From Candidatus Fermentibacterota bacterium (GTDB lineage: Bacteria; JAFGKV01): DNA of 12,647 bases. The position numbers and the translations under genes were made by a program. The notes beneath the pieces were generated by a model that did not search any database, was not told the origin of the DNA, and saw only the letters and a program-made list of their open reading frames with translations. Within the stretch, counting starts at the first letter, position 1; each line of letters opens with the position of its first letter. The stretch lies in assembly GCA_030620115.1 (NCBI GenBank), contig JAUXFG010000111.1, forward strand, positions 1-12,647, read 5' to 3'. This document shows positions 7,609-12,647 of this stretch, piece after piece.

Positions 7609-8247
7609 ATGCCTCTATGGCTGGTGGCAATTCCGGTGCTCATCTTCAGCGTGGTGGTCCACGAAGTCGCACATGGCTTCATTGCCTATCAAAAGGGAGA
7701 TCGAACAGCTTACCATGCGGGGAGGCTCACCCTCAATCCGTTGGTGCACCTCGATCCTGTGGGAAGCCTGCTGCTTCCGCTTTTTGGCGCGCTTACCGGC
7801 GCACCGGTGATCGGCTGGGCCAAACCGGTCCCTGTCTCACCACACAGGTTGCGGAATCCATACCGCGATCATTTCTGGGTCGCGTTGGCTGGCCCGGTTT
7901 CCAATGTGCTTCTCTGTCTGGCATTCCTATTCCTCTATACACTCATCGGCATTGTATTCGGACGCACAGGTCTCCTGACGAGCCTTGGCCTTCTCTTCAG
8001 AATTGGAGTGCAGATCAATCTATTCCTGGCGGTGTTCAACCTTATCCCACTACCGCCACTGGATGGTTCTTGGGTGTTTGGGCATCTCTTTCCACGGACT
8101 GTGGGAGTTTTCGTTGATCGGATCAGGCCCTTTGGACCCCTCGCATTAATTTTTCTCCTATTCAGCGGTCTTCTGAGGACGATCTTGGTCCCGGCTTTGC
8201 ACCTGTATGTCTTTCTCTTCAAGATTGCCAACGGGATCATCGGATGA
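7609..8247 (+). CDS. Site-2 protease family zinc metalloprotease (peptidase M50)
   Basis: Intramembrane zinc protease of the small site-2 protease type, 212 residues with several hydrophobic segments. The zinc/catalytic motif HEVAH is at 18-22 in the first membrane segment. GRLTLNPLVHLDPVGS (38-53), GWAKPVPV (69-76) and AGPVSN (94-99) are conserved family blocks, and NLIPLPPLDG (144-153) supplies the third zinc ligand, D152. It lacks PDZ and CBS domains, so it belongs to the compact group and not to the RseP group. The start ATG 7609 has AAGGA at 7596-7600 with an 8-base spacer. The last 4 bases overlap the scpA start (ATGA). This gene is often found near scpA in other bacteria, from general knowledge. 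The substrate is unknown; N-in/C-out single-pass proteins are typical targets of the family. Confidence 0.93.
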   Translation: MPLWLVAIPVLIFSVVVHEVAHGFIAYQKGDRTAYHAGRLTLNPLVHLDPVGSLLLPLFGALTGAPVIGWAKPVPVSPHRLRNPYRDHFWVALAGPVSNVLLCLAFLFLYTLIGIVFGRTGLLTSLGLLFRIGVQINLFLAVFNLIPLPPLDGSWVFGHLFPRTVGVFVDRIRPFGPLALIFLLFSGLLRTILVPALHLYVFLFKIANGIIG

Positions 8248-8969
8248 CCTATTCATCCTACGGAATCGTCGGCACTGTGGAACAGAAGCAGGATGTCGAG
8301 ACGCTGGGTTCTCTGGTGAAAGATGCAGAGAGGGGGAAGTTGGAACCTCATGAGATCTCCCTGAGGCATGTGATTCTCTCCTGGATATCATCGTTGGAGC
8401 GCGAGGACTGGGAGAATCTCGATCTGGCTTCCGTGTTTTTCAGCTTGGCATCGAGACTGGTGCAGTTGAAGCTGAGGATGCTGTTGCCCGTGCTTGAGGA
8501 TGAAGAAGAGGAGGAGTCGATTGGGCTCGATTTACTGGAACTACAGGCCACCTATCTGTTGGGCGAACGATTGGGAGAGTTGGAGGCCCAAGAGGAACGG
8601 TTTGGGCTCTGCAGGATTGCCGGTCCGGATGAGGCAGATGCCCAGGAATGGTATGAATGCGTCCCGCTGACGGCGCTCCTGGCAGCAGCGGGAGAGCTTT
8701 TGGTGGCACTGGAGGAGATGGAGACACTCTCCTTTGCCGGGGTCGTGATAACCCACGAAGAGGCTCGCAGCCGTGTCATGGTCTATCTTTCGGGGGCTGG
8801 GCAGCGCAGTCTCTTGAAGCTTCTCAAGAATGCCGAAACCAGGCTGGAGCTGGTCAGCTACTTCCTGGCAGTACTGGAGCTGGTGAGACTTGGATGGTGT
8901 ACCATGAGGGCTCGCCAAGGCAGGATTTCTCTGCGGCTTACCGAAGGACAGACTACCGACGGACTATGA
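8244..8969 (+). CDS. scpA: Segregation and condensation protein A (kleisin), divergent N-terminus
   Basis: Kleisin subunit that bridges the two SMC heads and carries ScpB in the bacterial condensin complex. The 241 residues are near the usual size. Recognised parts: the segment ending KLRMLLP (about 77-83), matching the family IKSRMLLP block; an acidic run LEDEEEEES just after it, as in other ScpA; and the C-terminal winged-helix stretch FLAVLELVRLGWCTMRARQG. What is odd is the N-terminus: the family motif FEGPLDLLLHLI is missing, and the matching place reads VEQKQDVETLGSLV. The reading frame is clean, so this is divergence and not an obvious frameshift. Identification rests on the C-terminal half, the MLLP block and the following scpB. 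The start ATG overlaps the M50 stop and the end overlaps scpB, both as ATGA. Confidence 0.88.
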   Translation: MTYSSYGIVGTVEQKQDVETLGSLVKDAERGKLEPHEISLRHVILSWISSLEREDWENLDLASVFFSLASRLVQLKLRMLLPVLEDEEEEESIGLDLLELQATYLLGERLGELEAQEERFGLCRIAGPDEADAQEWYECVPLTALLAAAGELLVALEEMETLSFAGVVITHEEARSRVMVYLSGAGQRSLLKLLKNAETRLELVSYFLAVLELVRLGWCTMRARQGRISLRLTEGQTTDGL

Positions 8970-9553
8970 AGGAACTTCCCCTACGATACCGGTTGGAATG
9001 CCTGGTTCTGGCGTCTGACGCCCCCCTGAGTATTCGCAAGGCAGTTCATCTTCTCGGCGACATAAGTGACGAACAGCTCGCAGCCGCAGTTGGCGAACTC
9101 AATGAGGAGAATATCTTCCAGGGGAGGAGTTTTACTGTTGAGCAGAGGGGTGGGGTTCTGGTGGCGCGGACGAGAGAGGATTTTGCGGAGCTTCTTGCTT
9201 CGTTGCGGGCCGACAGGCGGAGATTGACCCCATCGCTTCTTCACACACTCGCGGTAGTGGCATACCAGCAGCCGGCGACCAAGGCCCAGGTCGATCAGGT
9301 GCGGGGAGTGGATTGTGGGTACGCTCTGACCAAGCTTCTCAAGAACGGCCTTGTTTGTATCGCAGGAAGAGCCGAGAAGCCGGGAAGACCACTGCTGTAC
9401 AGAACCACAGAACAGTTTCTCATCCGATTCGGGCTTCGTTGCCTTGATGAGCTTCCACGATTGGAGGAGCTGAAGGCACTTCTTAGTGCGGGGGCGGCTA
9501 CAGAGGACAACGAGGCTGAAGATACGATGCGCTTATCCGGCGAGGAAGGATGA
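8966..9553 (+). CDS. scpB: Segregation and condensation protein B
   Basis: Dimeric winged-helix partner of ScpA in the SMC condensin complex. The 195 residues match the family. Typical features: the opening LRYRLECLVLASDAPLSI (first winged helix, about 5-22), GVLVARTREDFAELLASL in the middle, TLAVVAYQQPATKAQVDQVRG (about 93-113; the family ALAIIAYKQPITR...RGV block), then ALTKLLKNGLVCIAGRAEKPGRPLLY and the terminal F L xx F GL. The frame is open upstream to 8657 but that part overlaps scpA, so the ATG at 8966, which overlaps the scpA stop as ATGA, was chosen. There is no good ribosome binding site next to it (GAAGGA lies 17 bases away), consistent with coupling to scpA. The tail is short, acidic and not conserved. 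Confidence 0.95.
   Translation: MKELPLRYRLECLVLASDAPLSIRKAVHLLGDISDEQLAAAVGELNEENIFQGRSFTVEQRGGVLVARTREDFAELLASLRADRRRLTPSLLHTLAVVAYQQPATKAQVDQVRGVDCGYALTKLLKNGLVCIAGRAEKPGRPLLYRTTEQFLIRFGLRCLDELPRLEELKALLSAGAATEDNEAEDTMRLSGEEG
9543..9549 (+). promoter_or_regulatory. Ribosome binding site of cmk, pointing to GTG 9556
   Basis: AGGAAGG touches the ATG at 9550 directly but sits 6 bases before the in-frame GTG at 9556. The spacing therefore favours GTG 9556, while the ATGA overlap with scpB favours ATG 9550. The two starts differ by only two residues. Confidence 0.5.
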
Positions 9554-10257
9554 CTGTGAGCAATCTGCGACCATTGGTGGTTGCCATAGACGGTCCAGCT
9601 GGTGCGGGAAAAAGCACCACCGCCAGGGAGGTTGCTCGATGCCTCAGTCTTCGTTGGGTCGACACTGGCGCCATGTATCGCGCAGTGACGCTCTGGCTGT
9701 TGCGCAATGGTGTGCCGCCTGTGGAGGGGCCACAGTTGGCGCGGGCGCTCGACCAGATCCATATCGATCTCACTGCTGAGGAGGGAGTTCAGAAGGTGCT
9801 GCTCTGCGGGGAGGACGTGACCACCTTGATCCGGGATCCGGAGGTGAGCCGGCAGGTGTCCAGAGTGGCGGAGCTGCCCCATGTTCGGGCCACATTGGTC
9901 AGGTTGCAGCGTGAAGTGGCGGCCGGAGGAGGCGTTGTCATGGAGGGCAGGGACATCGGCACCGTGGTATTCCCGGATGCCGCGGTAAAGGTATTCCTCT
10001 CCGCCTCCTTGGAAGAGCGTACGTCGAGAAGAGCGAAAGAACTCGCCGAACGTGGAGATGAGGTGGATTCCTTTGTCCTCCAAGAGGAACTTCGCTGTCG
10101 TGATGCCGTGGATTCCTCTCGCTCGTTTGCCCCTCTTCGTGCCGCTTCGGATGCTGTTCTTGTCGACACCACCAAGCTTACGTTCGACGAGCAGGTTTCG
10201 GCAATAGTTGACCTCGTAAGAGAGCGAGGATACTGCCAAAGCGCACGTGAATGCTAA
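9550..10257 (+). CDS. cmk: Cytidylate kinase
   Basis: Phosphorylates CMP and dCMP to the diphosphates with ATP, in the cytoplasm. The 235 residues are typical of the Cmk family. The P-loop GPAGAGKST is at 15-23, followed by the substrate-binding DTGAMYRAVT (about 39-48), the conserved VVMEGRDIGTVVFPDA (about 130-145), FLSASLEERTSRRAKEL, and the RDAVDSSRSFAPLRAA block with a D-S-R substrate contact. The start overlaps the scpB stop by ATGA. A GTG at 9556 is better placed for the ribosome binding site. It is the last gene of the M50-scpA-scpB-cmk operon. rpsA follows, as it does next to cmk in many bacteria, but here with a 407-base gap. Confidence 0.97.
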   Translation: MTVSNLRPLVVAIDGPAGAGKSTTAREVARCLSLRWVDTGAMYRAVTLWLLRNGVPPVEGPQLARALDQIHIDLTAEEGVQKVLLCGEDVTTLIRDPEVSRQVSRVAELPHVRATLVRLQREVAAGGGVVMEGRDIGTVVFPDAAVKVFLSASLEERTSRRAKELAERGDEVDSFVLQEELRCRDAVDSSRSFAPLRAASDAVLVDTTKLTFDEQVSAIVDLVRERGYCQSAREC

Positions 10258-10535
10258 GTTCTCTATTGTATCACAGAAGACGAGTTCTATCTTGTGAAGC
10301 GCTTTTTGAATCTACTGGCGGAAGACCAACCTTGAATTCACGGTTGCGAGGCACATCTGTCCAGACGATGATTCGTTTTGGCTATTGGCTGCGACGCATC
10401 GGTTTCTCACCGTGCAGCGCGGTCGTGGTGGATAAGCGATCTATGCCACTCTGCTTGTGCTTGGGAGAAAACTCTGGGCGAGGTTGATCGACCATCACAC
10501 AGGATGTGATTCGGCCGTTGCCGGATCATCTATTT

Positions 10536-10577
10536 AGGGTTCGCGCAAGAATGTGAAGTTATTTCTGCGCGAGCCCT
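10536..10577 (+). promoter_or_regulatory. 12-bp hairpin in the rpsA leader
   Basis: AGGGTTCGCGCA (10536-10547) pairs with TGCGCGAGCCCT (10566-10577) over 12 bases with a single G-U pair (T10540-G10573). The 18-base loop can add three more pairs (GAA/TTC) after a one-base bulge. The 3' flank is not T-rich, so it is not a standard terminator. It ends 87 bases before the rpsA ATG. S1 in E. coli represses its own translation through a structured leader, so an analogous role is possible, by inference only. Confidence 0.55.
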
Positions 10578-10619
10578 TGAAGAGGCCAGGGGCGGAAGCC
10601 TGTCTGGCTGAGGTCCATC

Positions 10620-10632
10620 AGGCCATGGGCCT
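10620..10632 (+). promoter_or_regulatory. Small hairpin next to the rpsA ribosome binding site
   Basis: AGGCC and GGCCT pair around the loop ATG. The same 3' arm, as GGCCTC (10628-10633), can instead pair with GAGGCC at 10582-10587, so two exclusive folds are possible. The stems are short and the idea of a switch is inference. Confidence 0.3.
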
Positions 10633-10646
10633 CGTAACAGTTGGGC

Positions 10647-10653
10647 AAGGAGG
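10647..10653 (+). promoter_or_regulatory. Ribosome binding site of rpsA
   Basis: AAGGAGG, a full-strength Shine-Dalgarno sequence, 11 bases before ATG 10665. It fixes this ATG over the later in-frame ATG at 10683. Confidence 0.8.
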
Positions 10654-10664
10654 ATCACTCCGCT

Positions 10665-12647
10665 ATGACGAATGATGAGAAAATGAGCGAGGAACAGGAA
10701 CACAAGGAAGACGGCACGGATACGCTGTCTGTTACAGTACTCGAGAAAGAGCCGGAACACGGCATCATCGAAACAAAGGATGAGGACGATCTGGATCTTC
10801 TTGATGCTCCCGAGTACTCCGTTGAAGAGTACGCACGCATGATGGCTTTCTACGAAGCCGGTATGCAGCCCGTGAGCGAAGGCGAGGTCGTGATCGGGAA
10901 GGTTGTCGACGTCACCGAGTCTGAGGTCGTCGTGGATGTCGGATTCAAATCCGAGGGTGTTATCCCGCTCTCCGAGTTCAAAGAGCCGATCAATATCCGT
11001 GTGGGTGACGATGTCGATGTATTTTTGGAGAAGATGGAGAACCAAGAAGGCTTGGTGGTGCTGAGCAAGCAGCGGGCCGACTTCGTGAAGGTTTGGACTC
11101 AGATCAAGGATGCATTCGACAATCAAGACGTGGTCGATGGTCGGATATTACGGCGGATCAAGGGCGGCTTGGTGGTGGATCTTTTTGGTGTAGAAGCGTT
11201 TCTGCCTGGATCACAAGTAGCCCTCAGGCAAGTACCCAATTTGGATACTTTCATCAGCCAGTTGCATCCGTTCAGAATCATCAAGCTGAATAAGCGCCGG
11301 AGAAACATTGTCGTCTCCCGGAGAGTGGTGTTGGAAGAAGAGAGAAACCGGCTTAAAGATGATACGATGAAGACCCTCACGGTGGGCGATCTACGCACCG
11401 GAGTGGTCAAGAATATCACCGATTTTGGCGCCTTCATCGATCTTGGCGGTATTGATGGGCTGCTTCACATCACCGACATGTCCTGGGGGCGCGTAAGCCA
11501 TCCGTCCGAGGTCGTGGCCATCGGTGACGAGATGGAGGTCAAGGTGTTGAGCTTTGACAAGGAGAGGGAACGGATCTCTTTAGGCGTCAAGCAGCTCACG
11601 CCTTATCCCTGGAAGGATATTGGAGAAAAGTATCCCGTGGGGAGCAGACTTCAGGGCAAGGTGGTAAGCATTACCGACTACGGCGCTTTCGTCGAGCTCG
11701 AGAAGGGTGTGGAAGGATTGATTCACATCTCCGAGATGTCATGGACTCGTCATGTGCGGCACCCATCCAAGGTCGTGGCCATCAGTGATATCGTGGAAGC
11801 GGTGGTGCTCAAGGTCGACGAAGAGAATGAGAAGATCTCCCTTGGTCTCAAGCAGACCGAACCTGATCCATGGTTGACGCTGGATGAGAAGTATCCTGTG
11901 GGAACCAAGCTGATGGGGCGGGTAAGAAACCTCACCAACTTCGGCGCCTTCGTGGAGATCGAAGAAGGAATAGACGGCCTTGTCCATATCTCCGACATGT
12001 CGTGGACCAGGCGGGTCAGGCATCCCGGCGAAGTGCTCAAGAAGAGCGACAAGGTCGAGGTCATGGTTCTCAAGATCGACACCGGGGCCAGGCGGATCTC
12101 ATTGGGTCTCAAGCAGACGCAGGAAGACCCGTGGGATAGGCTGGCAGTGGAGTACGCCGTGGGAACCGAGACAGAGGGAAACGTGACCCGGCTGTTGGAC
12201 AAGGGTGTCGTAGTTGACCTTGGCAATGAGGTTGAAGGCTTTGTGCCTGTCTCGCAGCTTGCACTGCAGGAACTCTCAAAGCCCTCCAGTGCGTTCGAAG
12301 TGGGCGACAAGTTGCCTCTCCAGGTCATCGACGTTGATCCGAGGAACAGACGGATCGTCCTCTCGGTGAAAGCGTATCTCGGCAGCAAGGATGAGAAAGC
12401 GCTGGAGGACTGGCGTACGGAGCATCCGATCCAGGCGATAACCATGGAAGACATGGTGGATGTGCCTGAGCTCGAGGCGCCACCCCTAGCTGAGGAACCC
12501 GAGGTAGAAGAGGAGATCGAGGCTGCGGAGGAGGTCGAGGCTGTGGAGGAGGTCGAGGCTATAGATGAGGCCGAGGTTGCGGAGGAGGCCGAGGTTGCGG
12601 AGGAGGCCGAGGTTGCGGAGGAGGCCGAGGTTGCGGAGGAGGCCGAG
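10665..12647 (+). CDS. rpsA: 30S ribosomal protein S1, 3' end cut by the window
   Basis: Ribosomal protein that binds mRNA and helps start translation. 661 codons are open with no stop before the window ends; E. coli S1 has 557 residues, so this one is longer. An acidic N-terminal lead of about 70 residues precedes six S1 (OB-fold) domains, near 72-140, 155-225, 243-312, 326-398, 413-485 and 500-570. Domains 3-5 carry the classic ITDFGAF / LVHISDMSW / RISLGLKQ blocks and are very alike. Domains 1 and 2 are the divergent ribosome-binding type, and domain 6 ends RRIVLSVKAYL. From about residue 617 the tail becomes a six-residue Glu/Ala/Val repeat encoded by an 18-bp tandem repeat. The start ATG has AAGGAGG 11 bases upstream. 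A bifunctional IspH-S1 fusion is excluded, because no IspH sequence precedes the S1 domains. Confidence 0.97.
   Translation, partial: MTNDEKMSEEQEHKEDGTDTLSVTVLEKEPEHGIIETKDEDDLDLLDAPEYSVEEYARMMAFYEAGMQPVSEGEVVIGKVVDVTESEVVVDVGFKSEGVIPLSEFKEPINIRVGDDVDVFLEKMENQEGLVVLSKQRADFVKVWTQIKDAFDNQDVVDGRILRRIKGGLVVDLFGVEAFLPGSQVALRQVPNLDTFISQLHPFRIIKLNKRRRNIVVSRRVVLEEERNRLKDDTMKTLTVGDLRTGVVKNITDFGAFIDLGGIDGLLHITDMSWGRVSHPSEVVAIGDEMEVKVLSFDKERERISLGVKQLTPYPWKDIGEKYPVGSRLQGKVVSITDYGAFVELEKGVEGLIHISEMSWTRHVRHPSKVVAISDIVEAVVLKVDEENEKISLGLKQTEPDPWLTLDEKYPVGTKLMGRVRNLTNFGAFVEIEEGIDGLVHISDMSWTRRVRHPGEVLKKSDKVEVMVLKIDTGARRISLGLKQTQEDPWDRLAVEYAVGTETEGNVTRLLDKGVVVDLGNEVEGFVPVSQLALQELSKPSSAFEVGDKLPLQVIDVDPRNRRIVLSVKAYLGSKDEKALEDWRTEHPIQAITMEDMVDVPELEAPPLAEEPEVEEEIEAAEEVEAVEEVEAIDEAEVAEEAEVAEEAEVAEEAEVAEEAE
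12513..12647 (+). repeat. 18-bp tandem repeat coding the acidic tail of S1, open at window end
   Basis: Three diverged units (12513-12530, 12531-12548, 12549-12566) are followed by four identical copies of GAGGCCGAGGTTGCGGAG (12567-12638) and nine bases of a fifth identical copy before the window ends. Each unit codes for six residues, EAEVAE in the perfect copies. The repeat keeps the reading frame, so copy number can change without breaking rpsA. The gradient from diverged to identical copies suggests recent expansion on the 3' side. Confidence 0.9.

Larger units (their letters stand above)
10258..10664 (+). other. Leader region between cmk and rpsA
   Basis: A 78-codon + frame at 10251-10487 (ATG overlapping the end of cmk, no ribosome binding site, Arg/Ser/Cys-rich) looks like chance and is not called. 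I looked for remnants of plsC or ispH, which often sit between cmk and rpsA, and found none that I trust. The downstream half is structured: a strong hairpin at 10536-10577, a short one at 10597-10609, and one at 10620-10632 just before the rpsA ribosome binding site. No clear -35/-10 pair was seen, although an rpsA promoter probably lies in this region. Confidence 0.5.

Noticed and set aside
8657-8965. N-terminal extension of scpB by 103 codons
   Set aside because: It lies within scpA in another frame; the scpB family begins at the LRYRLE segment just after ATG 8966.
9295-10239. 314-codon - strand reading frame opposite scpB and cmk
   Set aside because: Its length comes from the codon bias of the genes opposite; the + strand has clear ScpB and Cmk motifs.
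10251-10487. 78-codon + reading frame after cmk
   Set aside because: No ribosome binding site, odd Arg/Ser/Cys-rich composition and no family resemblance; likely chance.
10553-10675. 40-codon frame over the rpsA leader, considered as a fragment of IspH or another gene
   Set aside because: It overlaps the rpsA start, lacks a good start and shows no IspH cysteine or other motif.
11750-12454. 234-codon - strand reading frame opposite rpsA
   Set aside because: It is opposite S1 domains 4-6, which are strongly recognisable on the + strand; Ser/Thr-rich shadow.

Overview
The window looks like a chromosomal segment of a moderately GC-rich, Gram-negative-type bacterium. All nine supported genes lie on the + strand and are tightly packed. 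Shine-Dalgarno sites of the AGGAGG/AAGGAG type and ATGA or GTGA stop/start overlaps are easy to see. Large secreted beta-propeller and PEGA-type proteins next to housekeeping genes suggest an uncultured or deep-branching phylum (FCB-like or another candidate phylum), but this is an impression and the sequence alone does not fix the taxonomy. No phage, transposon, plasmid, CRISPR or RNA gene was recognised.

Layout. Positions 1-310 are a noncoding leader with a hairpin and a short heptamer repeat able to form a G-quadruplex on the - strand. Positions 311-4252 form a coupled cluster: dihydrolipoyl dehydrogenase (lpdA), lipoyl synthase (lipA) and a single-pass membrane protein with four PEGA-like repeats whose GTG start overlaps the lipA stop. 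After an 82- to 133-base gap with a hairpin comes a very large secreted NHL beta-propeller protein, ending at 7238, whose C-terminal modules resemble those of the PEGA protein. A 370-base gene-free stretch (7239-7608) holds a strong GC hairpin and an inverted repeat built of ATCGNN hexamers. Positions 7609-10257 are a second coupled operon: site-2 protease (M50), scpA, scpB and cmk, each joined to the next by a 4-base ATGA overlap. A 407-base leader with a 12-bp hairpin precedes rpsA, whose six S1 domains and acidic repeat tail run off the right edge.

How the genes work together. lpdA and lipA serve lipoate-dependent 2-oxoacid dehydrogenase or glycine cleavage complexes: LipA makes the lipoyl cofactor and Lpd re-oxidises it. 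The PEGA and NHL proteins look like an envelope or surface pair of unknown function. The M50 protease could cut membrane proteins. ScpA and ScpB are the partners of SMC in chromosome condensation. Cmk supplies CDP/dCDP, and S1 brings mRNA to the ribosome. The housekeeping content is ordinary. The less ordinary items are the PEGA/NHL pair, an ScpA lacking the usual GPLDLL motif, two phased intergenic repeats, the structured rpsA leader and the expanding acidic tail of S1.
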